From Eubacteriales bacterium (GTDB lineage Bacteria; Bacillota; Clostridia; Monoglobales; Firm-18), in NCBI GenBank assembly GCA_028697835.1, contig JAQVDK010000008.1, forward strand, positions 1 to 42,501: a stretch of DNA of 42,501 nt, given 5' to 3'. The notes below the pieces were generated by a model that saw only the letters and a program-made list of their open reading frames with translations, ran no database searches and was not told where the DNA came from. A program made the position numbers and the translations under genes. Positions within the stretch are counted from its first letter, which is position 1. Every line of letters starts with the position of its first letter. Shown piece after piece: positions 1 to 7,849 of this stretch.

Positions 1-281
1 TGCTCAGGATATTGAAAAACCAGACCCACTTTGGCTCGAACGGCTTTTAGGTCGGCTTTTTTTCCCGAAGTGTCAACGCCGTCTATATAAATCTTGCCGC
101 TGGTAGGCTTTAAAAGCCCGTTAAGGTGTTGCACAAGAGTGGATTTTCCACTGCCCGTATGACCGATAATGCCAATAAATTCACCTTTTTTTATAGTAAA
201 AGACACACCATGCAAAGCGTCTTTTTGGAAAGGTCCGCCCTGCGAATATGTGTAGCTTAAATTCTCCGCCTTAATAATCAA
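1..281 (-). CDS. ecfA2: ECF transporter ATP-binding protein EcfA2 (partial)
   Basis: This is the N-terminal 93 codons of an ABC ATPase, cut off by the left edge of the window. Translation from 281 gives MIIKAENLSYTYSQG, then a Walker A motif GHTGSGKST at about residues 37-45 and a Q-loop VFQYPEQ at the edge. The start is a TTG directly after the TGA of ecfA1; an AAAGGA lies about 10 nt upstream, inside the end of ecfA1. The nearby ATG at 285 is in another frame and meets a stop after four codons. In the family, EcfA1 and EcfA2 form the ATPase pair of energy-coupling-factor vitamin importers, with EcfT and a substrate-binding S component. EcfT would be expected next, to the left of the window. 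Calling it A2 rests on gene order (second ATPase) and on similarity. Confidence 0.88.
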   Translation of the reverse strand, partial: MIIKAENLSYTYSQGGPFQKDALHGVSFTIKKGEFIGIIGHTGSGKSTLVQHLNGLLKPTSGKIYIDGVDTSGKKADLKAVRAKVGLVFQYPE

Positions 282-1121
282 TCATTGTACATTCCTTTCA
301 AGCATGCTTTTAATTGCCTTATACCCTTCTTCAATGGTAAGAACGTCACTTGGAGCATCGAAGCCTTCCTTGCGAAGCTCATGCATAAGCTCTGCAACCT
401 GGGGAACATCAAGCCCCAGGCTTTTTATTTCATCAACACGGGAAAAAACCTGTTTAGGAGTGCCATCCATAATAATGCTTCCGGTGTTCATGACGATAAC
501 CCTGTCCGCACAAACAGCCTCGTCCATATTATGGGTAATTAGCACAATAGTTATGTTTTCCTCACGGTTTAGCTTTGAAAGGGTTGCAATAACCTCTTTC
601 CTGCCAATGGGGTCCAGCATAGCGGTAGGCTCGTCCAAAACAATGCATTTTGGCTTCATGGCCAAAACGCCGGCAATGGCAACACGCTGTTTTTGCCCGC
701 CCGATAAAAGGTGCGGTGCATGCCTTTTATATTCCGACATACCAACGGTCTCCAAAGCCCAATCCACTATTTTTCTAATCTCCTGCGATGGAACGCCCAA
801 GTTCTCCGGCGCAAAAGCAACATCTTCTTCAACAATTGTAGCCACAAGCTGGTTGTCCGGATTTTGAAAAACCATCCCTGTCATCTGGCGTATTTCATAA
901 AGAAGGCTCTCGTCAAGGGTATCCATGCCGCCAACATAAACCTTCCCCCCGGAAGGCAAAAGTATTGCGTTAAAATGCTTGGCAAGAGTGGATTTTCCGC
1001 TTCCGTTATGACCTAAAACAGCCACAAACTCGCCCTTTTCTATCTTTAGGTTAATATTGTCCAAAACCTCTTCATTGCTGCCCTCGTAATATCTAAATTC
1101 AAGATTTTCTGTTATAATCAT
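282..1121 (-). CDS. ecfA1: ECF transporter ATP-binding protein EcfA1
   Basis: ABC ATPase of an energy-coupling-factor importer, peripheral on the inner face of the membrane, powering uptake of vitamins or metals through interchangeable S components. From the chosen start it has 279 residues, with Walker [10 protein letters not shown] (about 37-45), Q-loop VFQNPDNQ, signature LSGGQKQR, Walker [13 protein letters not shown] and H-loop LITHN. The C-terminal extension after the ATPase core is typical of EcfA proteins. The start at 1121 is preferred because GGGAGAAGCT precedes that ATG. The ATG four codons upstream (1133) has no ribosome site and itself overlaps this Shine-Dalgarno. The stop is immediately followed by the TTG start of ecfA2. 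A vitamin B6 kinase gene ends 47 nt upstream on the same strand. Confidence 0.92.
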   Translation of the reverse strand: MIITENLEFRYYEGSNEEVLDNINLKIEKGEFVAVLGHNGSGKSTLAKHFNAILLPSGGKVYVGGMDTLDESLLYEIRQMTGMVFQNPDNQLVATIVEEDVAFAPENLGVPSQEIRKIVDWALETVGMSEYKRHAPHLLSGGQKQRVAIAGVLAMKPKCIVLDEPTAMLDPIGRKEVIATLSKLNREENITIVLITHNMDEAVCADRVIVMNTGSIIMDGTPKQVFSRVDEIKSLGLDVPQVAELMHELRKEGFDAPSDVLTIEEGYKAIKSMLERNVQ

Positions 1122-1168
1122 AGCTTCTCCCATCTTGTTTTTACCAACCCTCGGATATGCGCACTGTT

Positions 1169-2008
1169 TTAAAACCTTTCACACTTGTTTATACCGGGTA
1201 AGAACAGCTTTTCCAAAGCTTTTTCAACAAGCACGCCATATTTTAAATCATAGCCCTCATCCAAGGTTGCCAAAATGGCCGACCTTACAAATTCCGCGGC
1301 TAAAGTTGCGGCGCTTTCAACCTTCTCGCCGCGCATGATTGCGCCTGTCAAAACGCTTGCGAATATGTCGCCGGTTCCATGACATTTTACCGGTATGTAC
1401 TCCGGGTTAAGGCGCCAAAAAACATCTTCTTCTTTGTTATATATAACCACACACATCTTGCCGTCAAGCTTTGCGCTGGTTATGATAGCACAGGAAGGGC
1501 CCATGTCGCAAAGCCTTTTAAGCCATGCTTTTATGCCTTCCACGGAAGTTTCGATTTTTGCCTCGTCTAAAAGGTATTTTGCCTCTGTAACATTGGGTGT
1601 GATAATGTCGGCATGCGCCACAAGGCGCTTCATATTTTGCACAAGCTCCATGGTCATTGTGGGGTAGAGCCTGTCTTCATCGGCAAAAACAGGGTCAACA
1701 ACAACAAAAGCCTTGTCAAAAATTTCCGTAGCCCAAATAATTATATCAACCTGCTCATGGCTGCCTAAAAAACCGCTGTAAATACAATTAGGGTTTACAC
1801 TTAAGCTTTTCCAATGGTCTATGGTGTTTTTCATCTGCTCTGTTAAATCAACAATTCGATAGCCTTCAAAAACCCCCGTAACAGTTGATAAAACAGCAGT
1901 GGGCAAGGGCAATACAACACTGCCCATGGCAGATATAATAGGCATTGCTGCAGCAAGGGATGCTTTTCCGACTCCCGATAAATCATGAGCGGCGACAACT
2001 TGTTTCAA
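1169..2008 (-). CDS. pdxY: Pyridoxal/pyridoxamine kinase (PfkB-like ribokinase superfamily)
   Basis: Predicted ATP-dependent kinase that phosphorylates B6 vitamers (pyridoxal, pyridoxamine, pyridoxine) to the 5'-phosphates in the cytosol. The 279-residue protein opens with [13 protein letters not shown], typical of PdxK/PdxY, has [13 protein letters not shown] and [10 protein letters not shown] in the middle, and the catalytic/anion-hole motif [10 protein letters not shown] near residue 215, where the Asp acts as base. The start is TTG at 2008, supported by GGAGG seven bases upstream. It lies 84 nt downstream of rnfB and 47 nt upstream of ecfA1 on the same strand, so it may be transcribed with the ECF ATPases. 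The symbol is tentative: clostridial members are often called pyridoxamine kinase, and hydroxymethylpyrimidine activity cannot be excluded. Confidence 0.82.
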   Translation of the reverse strand: MKQVVAAHDLSGVGKASLAAAMPIISAMGSVVLPLPTAVLSTVTGVFEGYRIVDLTEQMKNTIDHWKSLSVNPNCIYSGFLGSHEQVDIIIWATEIFDKAFVVVDPVFADEDRLYPTMTMELVQNMKRLVAHADIITPNVTEAKYLLDEAKIETSVEGIKAWLKRLCDMGPSCAIITSAKLDGKMCVVIYNKEEDVFWRLNPEYIPVKCHGTGDIFASVLTGAIMRGEKVESAATLAAEFVRSAILATLDEGYDLKYGVLVEKALEKLFLPGINKCERF

Positions 2009-2057
2009 GTAACTTCCTCCAATATATAAAGGCTTTCATTAAATTTAATAACAATTA

Positions 2058-2078
2058 GGACGTATGCTCCATACGTCC
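2058..2078 (-). terminator. Hairpin downstream of rnfB
   Basis: A perfect 9-bp inverted repeat, GGACGTATG and CATACGTCC around a 3-nt loop, sits 15 nt beyond the rnfB stop. On the minus strand it is followed by TAATTGTTATT, a poor U-tract, so it may be a weak terminator, a mRNA 3' stabiliser or a processing site at the end of the rnf operon. Confidence 0.45.
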
Positions 2079-2092
2079 ATTACTTTTATATA

Positions 2093-2941
2093 TTATACAA
2101 CTTTATCTTTTATTTGGCAACCATTTCTTTCAAAATTTGAAATATTTAATAATTCTGCTTTGACATGAATGATTTTTTTAGGGCATTTTTGTTCGCATTG
2201 ACCACAATTTATACATTTTTCATAGTCGATTGATGCCAAATTATCCTCTACGGTAATTGCCTCTGTGGGGCAAACCTTTTCGCAAAGGCGGCAGGCAATA
2301 CAGCCTACAGTGCAAATGTTTTTCATAACAGAGCCTTTATCCTTCGACGAGCAAGCAACGGTATATGCCTTGTCCTTTGGAATAAGTTTTATGATATCTT
2401 TAGGACAGGTGGCAACGCACACCCCGCAGGCAGTGCATTTTTCATGGTCAACAACCGCCACCCCGTCAACTACCTTTATCGCATCAAAAACGCACTTGCG
2501 CTCACAGCTTCCAAGCCCAATGCAGCCGTAAAGGCAAGCCCTCTCGCCGCCTGCCAAAAGGCTTGCAGCGGTGCAATCCTCGACTCCGTCATATTCAAAC
2601 TTGTTTTTTGCCGCAGACTTTACCCCTGCGCACAAAACCATTGCGACCTTTTCTTCCACTGCGCCTTTTTCCAGGCCCATAATTTCGGCAATTTTTTCCG
2701 CACAAGCCGCTCCGCCAACCGGGCAGGCATTAACGGCAGCCTTGTTTTCAACAATTGCCACGGCAAGCGCACCGCAGCCCGGATAGCCGCAGCCGCCGCA
2801 ATTTGCGGCAGGCAATGCCTGGGTTATAAGCTCGATTCTTTCGTCCTGCTGGACGGACAAGTATTTAGACGCCAGCGCCAAAAGAAGTCCAAGCACCAAG
2901 CCAAGTGCCCCCAACACTAAAACTGCATTTAATATGTCCAT
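2093..2941 (-). CDS. rnfB: Rnf complex subunit RnfB (ferredoxin-type iron-sulfur protein)
   Basis: Electron-entry subunit of the Rnf ferredoxin:NAD+ oxidoreductase, thought to accept electrons from reduced ferredoxin. It is membrane-anchored by one N-terminal helix (about residues 4-26). The following 4Fe-4S domain carries Cys48, Cys51, Cys56 and Cys73 in [11 protein letters not shown]...ACPVGG. Several ferredoxin clusters follow: [29 protein letters not shown] and [13 protein letters not shown], with a further Cys group around [15 protein letters not shown]. The 282-residue length is usual for clostridial RnfB. AAAGGTGG precedes the ATG. It is the last gene of the rnf operon, after rnfA with a 29-nt gap. 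Confidence 0.95.
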   Translation of the reverse strand: MDILNAVLVLGALGLVLGLLLALASKYLSVQQDERIELITQALPAANCGGCGYPGCGALAVAIVENKAAVNACPVGGAACAEKIAEIMGLEKGAVEEKVAMVLCAGVKSAAKNKFEYDGVEDCTAASLLAGGERACLYGCIGLGSCERKCVFDAIKVVDGVAVVDHEKCTACGVCVATCPKDIIKLIPKDKAYTVACSSKDKGSVMKNICTVGCIACRLCEKVCPTEAITVEDNLASIDYEKCINCGQCEQKCPKKIIHVKAELLNISNFERNGCQIKDKVV

Positions 2942-2970
2942 TTATATTCCACCTTTTATTTTAAACTTTA

Positions 2971-3552
2971 TTACAGTTGAAGCCCTGCAAACCCTAAAAA
3001 CGCTATGGCAATAAGCCCTGCGGTTATAAGCGCAATGGGAAATCCTTTTAGAAACTGCGGAACATCGGAAGCTTCCAACTTTTCACGAACCCCTGCAAAC
3101 AGGAATATTGCCAAGGTAAAGCTAAGTCCGGAGCTTATTCCATAAACAAGGGCTTCTTCAAACGTATGGTCGTTTTGCACATTAAGCAGCGCAACACCCA
3201 AAACCACACAGTTTGTAGTTATTAAAGGAAGATAAATCCCAAGGGCGTTGTAAAGGGATGGAATGGATTTTTGCGTAAACATTTCAACAAGCTGCACAAG
3301 GCCTGCTATAATGAGTATAAACGACAATGTTCTAAGATATTCCAGACCTAACGGGTCTAAAACATAATTACTTACAAGCCATGTCATAACTGATGAAATA
3401 GTGATTACAAACGTCACCGCCATGCCCATTCCAACGGCAGTTCCGGTATTTTTTGAAACGCCCAAAAAAGGGCATATTCCCAAAAACCTGACCAAAACCA
3501 CATTTTCCACAAAAATAGTGGTAATGGCAAGAACAAGTAAATGCTTAAACAT
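2971..3552 (-). CDS. rnfA: Rnf complex subunit RnfA
   Basis: Integral membrane subunit of the ion-pumping Rnf complex. It has 193 residues and about six transmembrane helices. The motif NVVLVRFLGICPFLGVSK near the N-terminus and TTNCVVLGVAL in the middle are the conserved half-helix regions that hold the intramembrane iron-sulfur cluster shared between RnfA and RnfE (family knowledge; each contributes two cysteines). Here the cysteines are in LGICPF and TTNCVVL. The start ATG overlaps the end of rnfE by 8 bp and GGGGGAAG precedes it, so the two paralogous subunits are translationally coupled. Confidence 0.95.
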   Translation of the reverse strand: MFKHLLVLAITTIFVENVVLVRFLGICPFLGVSKNTGTAVGMGMAVTFVITISSVMTWLVSNYVLDPLGLEYLRTLSFILIIAGLVQLVEMFTQKSIPSLYNALGIYLPLITTNCVVLGVALLNVQNDHTFEEALVYGISSGLSFTLAIFLFAGVREKLEASDVPQFLKGFPIALITAGLIAIAFLGFAGLQL

Positions 3553-4147
3553 CGGCCTTCCCCCTTAATCTAATAAGATTAATTCCACCAAGGATAAGCC
3601 CAAATATGATAAATCCACCCGGAGGAAGAACAGCCATGATAGCAGGCTGATAGGATGAGCCAAACAGCGAAAGTCCAAACCAAGTTCCGTTTCCGATTAT
3701 CTCTCTGAAAGAAGCGATAATCACAAGCGCTCCTGTAACTCCAAGCCCCATGGCCAAACCATCAACAATACTGTCCGTAACTTTGTTTTTTGATGCGAAA
3801 GATTCTGCACGAGCAAAAATTACACAGTTTACAACAATAAGAGGGATAAAAATTCCCAAGGATTTGGAAAGCTCCGGCAAAAAAGCTTTTAACAATAGAT
3901 CAACAATCGTTACAAATCCTGCTATAACAATAACATATGCAGCAATACGGATTTTATCCGGAACCAATTTTCTTATGGCTGATATGGCTAAATTAGCACA
4001 CATCAGGACCGCAGTTACAGAAAGGCCCATGCCCAAACCATTTTTTACGGACGATGTTGTGGCAAGTGTAGGGCACATACCCAAAAGCTGCACAAACGTT
4101 GGGTTTTCTTTAAACAGACCACTTCTTAGTATATCAATTTTTTTCAA
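3545..4147 (-). CDS. rnfE: Rnf complex subunit RnfE
   Basis: Membrane subunit paralogous to RnfA, inserted with inverted topology. The 200-residue protein carries NPTFVQLLGMCPTLATTSSVKNG near the N-terminus and IPLIVVNCVIFARAE in the middle, the two cysteine-bearing half-helix motifs, followed by hydrophobic segments and a short basic tail. The start is TTG at 4147, with GGAGG about nine bases upstream. The rnfG reading frame ends inside it at 4134, a 14-bp overlap. Confidence 0.94.
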   Translation of the reverse strand: MKKIDILRSGLFKENPTFVQLLGMCPTLATTSSVKNGLGMGLSVTAVLMCANLAISAIRKLVPDKIRIAAYVIVIAGFVTIVDLLLKAFLPELSKSLGIFIPLIVVNCVIFARAESFASKNKVTDSIVDGLAMGLGVTGALVIIASFREIIGNGTWFGLSLFGSSYQPAIMAVLPPGGFIIFGLILGGINLIRLRGKADV

Positions 4148-4706
4148 TTGTCATTGCCTCCTCTGCCGCTTCTATGGCTTTTTTAATTCCCTTTCCAACA
4201 GCTTTTGATGATATGGTAGCACCCGTAAGTGCAACAACCTGGTTTTCCCCCGCATCACGCTTTACGACAGCCACGCCTTTTTTCTTTCCTATAAATTTGT
4301 CCGTATATTCCGCCTCGGCAACGCGGCTGCCAAGCCCCGGTGTTTCGCCCGAGCTGTCAATCACACTTACGCCTATAACCTCCAAATTGCTGTTTACACC
4401 TACCATTATCTCTATTGGTCCTCCATAGCCTACGGGATTAACATTAACCGCATAAACATATCCTTCGTTTGATTCAAATCTTGTGATTGATGACACTATT
4501 GAGTCGTCCTCTTGGGGCATTACAGTTGCCGTGTCCTCGTCAACCCCATCAACACCCAGTAAAACATCCTGCATTGCTTTAATCTCTGCCGCAAGCGCAA
4601 TGGCGGCTATTCTTTCCGATGTTACATGCTCTGCTACAGCCAACAATAATGTTGCAACTGCCGCAATTATGCATAATGTGCCGCCAAGTCTTATATATTC
4701 ACGCAA
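4134..4706 (-). CDS. rnfG: Rnf complex subunit RnfG (covalent FMN protein)
   Basis: Electron-transfer subunit with one N-terminal membrane helix (about residues 8-26) and an extracytoplasmic FMN-binding domain. The motif VALTGATISSKAVG near residues 157-170 contains the threonine to which FMN is attached by a phosphoester bond (family knowledge: the S/T-GAT motif). The 190-residue length is typical. The start is TTG at 4706, overlapping the 3' end of rnfD by 8 bp, with GGCGGCG upstream. FMN attachment would need an ApbE transferase, which is not encoded in this window. Confidence 0.94.
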   Translation of the reverse strand: MREYIRLGGTLCIIAAVATLLLAVAEHVTSERIAAIALAAEIKAMQDVLLGVDGVDEDTATVMPQEDDSIVSSITRFESNEGYVYAVNVNPVGYGGPIEIMVGVNSNLEVIGVSVIDSSGETPGLGSRVAEAEYTDKFIGKKKGVAVVKRDAGENQVVALTGATISSKAVGKGIKKAIEAAEEAMTIEKN

Positions 4707-5676
4707 TCTTTTTCGCCGCCTTTCCGAATGGTTTTGGAATTATATACTTGTCTAAAAGCGGAGTTAAAACATTCATTATTAAAATAGAATACGAGCCGCC
4801 CTCGGGATATCCCCCCACAAGCCTTATAATCATGGTCAAAAGACCACAGCCTATGCCAAATATAATCATTCCGCTTTCGGTAATGGGGGTGGTTGTATAG
4901 TCGGTTGCCATAAATATGGCGCCCAAAAACACTCCGCCCGTCAGAAGATGCATAAGCCAATCACCCGTAAACAATGTATCTCCGCCAAAAACCCATGCTA
5001 AAGCGGCAACCGTGCCTGCAAAAGCAACAGGGATTTTCCATGAAATGACGCCTCTTGCCAAAAGGTATATAAAGCCTATCAAAAGAGCAATTTTTGATGT
5101 TTCGCCAATACATCCTGCCAAATTTCCCAAGAACATATCAAGATACGTAGGAAGGGCCTCTCCCGATTGTTCTTTTAAAATACCAAGTGGAGTTGCCTGG
5201 GTTACAAAATCGGGGGATAAAACAGGAAAAAGCTTTGCCTGCGGCTTGGTAAAGCTTGTCATGTAGCTTGGCCACGAAGCAAGCAAGAACGCCCTTGCCC
5301 CAAGGGCAGGGTTCATGAAATTATGTCCTAAACCACCATAGGCCATTTTTATTATAACAATCATAAAAAAACTTCCCGCAACCGGCAACCAAAGAGGAAC
5401 GGTTGACGGAAGGTTAAATGCTAAAAGAATCCCCGAAACCACTGCGCTAAGGTCGCCTATTGTTGTCGGTTTTTTCAGCGCCACATTCCAAATATGCTCA
5501 AAAGCAACGGCAGACGCTATCGAAATCAAAACTATAAGTGCCGCCCGATATCCAAAAAAATATACTCCTGCCAAAAGAGCCGGCATTAGGGCTATCACCA
5601 CATCAAGCATAACAGAGCGGGTGTCGTGTTTGGTGACAATATGAGGTGCCGCCCCCACCTTTAAAACATTCTCCAT
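4699..5676 (-). CDS. rnfD: Rnf complex subunit RnfD
   Basis: Large membrane subunit related to NqrB. It has roughly eight to ten hydrophobic segments and is thought to form part of the ion path. The motif VTQATPLG near residue 160 corresponds to the region in which a threonine carries covalent FMN in the family. MNPALGARAF and TDYTTTPIT are further family signatures. The ATG at 5676 is chosen, giving 325 residues, because GAGG lies nine bases upstream. A GTG five codons earlier is also in frame, but it overlaps that ribosome site and has none of its own. The gene follows rnfC after 35 nt and overlaps rnfG. Confidence 0.94.
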   Translation of the reverse strand: MENVLKVGAAPHIVTKHDTRSVMLDVVIALMPALLAGVYFFGYRAALIVLISIASAVAFEHIWNVALKKPTTIGDLSAVVSGILLAFNLPSTVPLWLPVAGSFFMIVIIKMAYGGLGHNFMNPALGARAFLLASWPSYMTSFTKPQAKLFPVLSPDFVTQATPLGILKEQSGEALPTYLDMFLGNLAGCIGETSKIALLIGFIYLLARGVISWKIPVAFAGTVAALAWVFGGDTLFTGDWLMHLLTGGVFLGAIFMATDYTTTPITESGMIIFGIGCGLLTMIIRLVGGYPEGGSYSILIMNVLTPLLDKYIIPKPFGKAAKKIA

Positions 5677-5711
5677 GTTGTTTGACCTCACTTTGTAATT
5701 TTTTATCCTTA

Positions 5712-7043
5712 CTACTGCGCCTTTTTCATGCGCGCCCTGTCAATAACATACCTTTTCCCCACCCTAATCATTTGCAGCGGGTCTTTCCTTGCAGGGCATA
5801 TATACGAGCATGCACCACATTCTATGCAATCTGTAACATGATACTTTTTAAGCATTTCCTCATTTTCGTTTTTGGAATGCATTGCAAGCGTAACAGGAAC
5901 AAGCCGCATAGGGCAAGCTTGTACGCATTTGCCACAACGGGTACAGTTAGTGACAACATTTATACCCAAATCTTCTTTTGTCATGGCAAGAATTGCACTT
6001 GTGCCCTTAATGACGGGTAAATCTATAGAAAACACACCTTTGCCCATCATTGGCCCGCCAAGGATAATCCGCTCGGGCTCGGCAACAAATCCCCCTGCCG
6101 CCTCAATCACATTGCGAATGGGCGTTCCTATGCGCACCCTTAAGTTCTTTTTATTCTTTATGGCGCCGCCCGTTACGGTAACAATCCTTGAAATAAGGGG
6201 CATACCGGTTTTAACAGCCCTTGCTATGGAAGCGGCGGTGTCGGTGTTTGCCACAAATACTCCCACATCTGCAGGCAGCTTGCCCGACGGAACCTTTCTG
6301 CCCGTTGCAGAAAAAATTATATGCTTTTCACTTCCTTGAGGATACTTTGTTTTAACAACGACAACAGAAATGTTTTCTTCGTCCTTTAACAGATTTTCAA
6401 GGTGCCTTGCAGCATCTTTTTTGTTATCTTCCACTACTATCAGGCATTTTGGCGCACTCAAGGCCTTCATAATCGCCTTGCAGCCAAAAATAATATCATC
6501 CCCATCCTCCAGCATGGCACGATAGTCAGATGTAAGATACGGCTCGCACTCGGCACAGTTGATTATAACATAATCAATCCTTGTCCCCTCCGGCGGCACA
6601 AGCTTTACATGGGTGGGAAAAGAAGCCCCTCCCATACCTACAATACCCGCATCGCTTACAATTTGGACAATTTCTTTGTCCGTTAGCTGCTCCAGCGGCT
6701 TTGCAGGCTTTACATCTTCAAAAACATCGTATTTTCCGTCATTTTCAATAATTATGGAATCCACCATGCTTCCATTCGGATGAAAATGCGCCTCTATCGA
6801 CTTAACCGTACCGGAAACAGATGAATGATGATTTGCAGATACAAAACCTGTTTGTTTGGCTATAAGCTGACCTACTTTTACATAGTCGCCTTTTTTTACT
6901 ACTATTTCACTCGGTGCTCCGATGTGCTGTATTATTGGAAAAATCATCGTCGGCGGTGCCGGCATCTCTTCGATTGCAAAGTCCTTGGTAAACCTTTTAC
7001 AATCATTAGGATGAACTCCGCCTTTAAAGGTTTTGAGTAACAA
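5712..7043 (-). CDS. rnfC: Rnf complex subunit RnfC (NADH-binding)
   Basis: Cytosolic subunit that binds FMN and NAD(H), related to the Nqo1/NuoF fold. It begins with LLKTFKGGVHP, has the glycine-rich nucleotide loop GMGGASFPTHVKL at about residues 135-147, and a C-terminal pair of 4Fe-4S motifs, CTRCGKCVQACP and CIECGACSYICPARKDPL. The start is read as TTG at 7043, giving 443 residues: AAGGAGG lies seven bases upstream and the protein then begins at the family's usual N-terminus. An in-frame TTG ten codons further up lacks a ribosome site. First gene of the operon, about 93 nt after the predicted transcription start. Confidence 0.95.
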   Translation of the reverse strand: MLLKTFKGGVHPNDCKRFTKDFAIEEMPAPPTMIFPIIQHIGAPSEIVVKKGDYVKVGQLIAKQTGFVSANHHSSVSGTVKSIEAHFHPNGSMVDSIIIENDGKYDVFEDVKPAKPLEQLTDKEIVQIVSDAGIVGMGGASFPTHVKLVPPEGTRIDYVIINCAECEPYLTSDYRAMLEDGDDIIFGCKAIMKALSAPKCLIVVEDNKKDAARHLENLLKDEENISVVVVKTKYPQGSEKHIIFSATGRKVPSGKLPADVGVFVANTDTAASIARAVKTGMPLISRIVTVTGGAIKNKKNLRVRIGTPIRNVIEAAGGFVAEPERIILGGPMMGKGVFSIDLPVIKGTSAILAMTKEDLGINVVTNCTRCGKCVQACPMRLVPVTLAMHSKNENEEMLKKYHVTDCIECGACSYICPARKDPLQMIRVGKRYVIDRARMKKAQ

Positions 7044-7075
7044 ATTTAAAGCCTCCTTAAATACTTGGTGCAACG

Positions 7076-7127
7076 ATGCATTGTTAAAAAATTATCGTTA
7101 AAAAATTATCGTTTTTTATCAATGCAT
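7076..7127 (-). promoter_or_regulatory. rnf leader: tandem 14-bp repeats inside a long inverted repeat
   Basis: In the predicted rnf leader, the 14-mer GTTAAAAAATTATC occurs twice in perfect tandem (7083-7096 and 7097-7110), then a shortened copy GTTTTTTATC. The outer arms ATGCATTG (7076-7083) and CAATGCAT (7120-7127) are exact inverted repeats. With the adjacent A/T runs the RNA could fold into a long hairpin of about 19 bp with one mismatch. TTGTTAA at 7081-7087 matches a half site of the Rex consensus TTGTTAANNNNTTAACAA, but the second half is degenerate. A Rex or other operator, or an RNA control hairpin, is inference. Confidence 0.5.
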
Positions 7128-7142
7128 TACTACCCAACATAT

Positions 7143-7171
7143 ATTATACTATTATTATTTATTTATTTCAA
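7143..7171 (-). promoter_or_regulatory. Sigma-A promoter of the rnf operon
   Basis: On the minus strand TTGAAA (7171-7166) and a perfect TATAAT (7148-7143) are separated by exactly 17 bp. Predicted start is near 7136, giving a leader of about 93 nt that contains the tandem repeats. Confidence 0.78.
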
Positions 7172-7185
7172 TATCTATTTTTGAC

Positions 7186-7214
7186 TTTTCAAAACTATAT
7201 TTATAGTGTATAAT
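7186..7214 (+). promoter_or_regulatory. Probable promoter of the mecA-like gene
   Basis: TATAAT at 7209-7214 with TTTTCA 17 bp upstream (7186-7191). TTGACT at 7181 is a better -35 hexamer but pairs with TATAGT at 7202 at only 15 bp. The predicted leader is very short, starting about 15 nt before the gene's ATG. Confidence 0.5.
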
Positions 7215-7235
7215 TAGAATATGGGAGGTGTTAAT

Positions 7236-7841
7236 ATGAAATTTGAAAGAATTGCACCAAATAAGATTAAAATTACCCTATCCACAGAAGACCTTAAAGC
7301 ATGGAACTTAAGCTTCGAAAGCCTTGCCTACAATTCCCCGGAAGCACAAAATATGTTTTGGGATTTAATTAGGCAGGCAGAAATCGAAACAGGATTTATT
7401 GTAGATGGCTCCCAGCTTGTTGTGGAAGCGGCCCCAAGCCGCAGCGACGGATTTGTAATGATTATTACAAAAGTCGATGATGCAGACAACAACCCTCTCC
7501 AAAAATATGTAAGGCCCAAGGTTAAAAGAGACAACAAGGTCAAAAGAAAAGCAAAACGAATTCCTGCGCTGGTGTTTGAATTCGCCACCTTTGAGGATTT
7601 AACATATGCTTGTAAAACAATCTCCGACAGATTCTTCGGAGAAAGCAAATTATTCAAACACGACAACAAATTCTACCTTGTATGTGATACCGGTAACGAG
7701 TTTATAGCAGAAGATATTTCCATTATAATGTCGGAGTTTGCAAAAAGCCCTTCCTCCTCCATTTTAGTTGGAGTTTTAGCGGAATATGGGCAGACACTAA
7801 TCGACAAGGAAGCTGTTGAAACTATAAATAAGCATTTTTAG
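7236..7841 (+). CDS. mecA: MecA-like adaptor protein
   Basis: Predicted adaptor for the ClpC unfoldase. In Firmicutes, MecA proteins deliver substrates such as ComK to ClpCP and stimulate ClpC assembly. The 201-residue protein has the N-terminal domain MKFERIAPNKIKITLSTEDL, the FWDLIRQAEIETGF segment and VMIITKV. A lysine/arginine-rich linker (about 92-108) leads to a C-terminal domain beginning ALVFEFATFEDL, matching the two-domain MecA arrangement. The start at 7236 is chosen because GGGAGG lies six bases upstream; the ATG at 7221 overlaps this ribosome site. It is 8 nt upstream of the decarboxylase-like gene and is probably co-transcribed. The target substrate is unknown. Confidence 0.83.
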   Translation: MKFERIAPNKIKITLSTEDLKAWNLSFESLAYNSPEAQNMFWDLIRQAEIETGFIVDGSQLVVEAAPSRSDGFVMIITKVDDADNNPLQKYVRPKVKRDNKVKRKAKRIPALVFEFATFEDLTYACKTISDRFFGESKLFKHDNKFYLVCDTGNEFIAEDISIIMSEFAKSPSSSILVGVLAEYGQTLIDKEAVETINKHF

Positions 7842-7849
7842 GAGCAAAT

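Noticed and set aside
304-867. 187-codon plus-strand open frame inside ecfA1
   Set aside because: It is the antisense shadow of a clear ABC ATPase gene, has no ribosome site and no recognisable domain.
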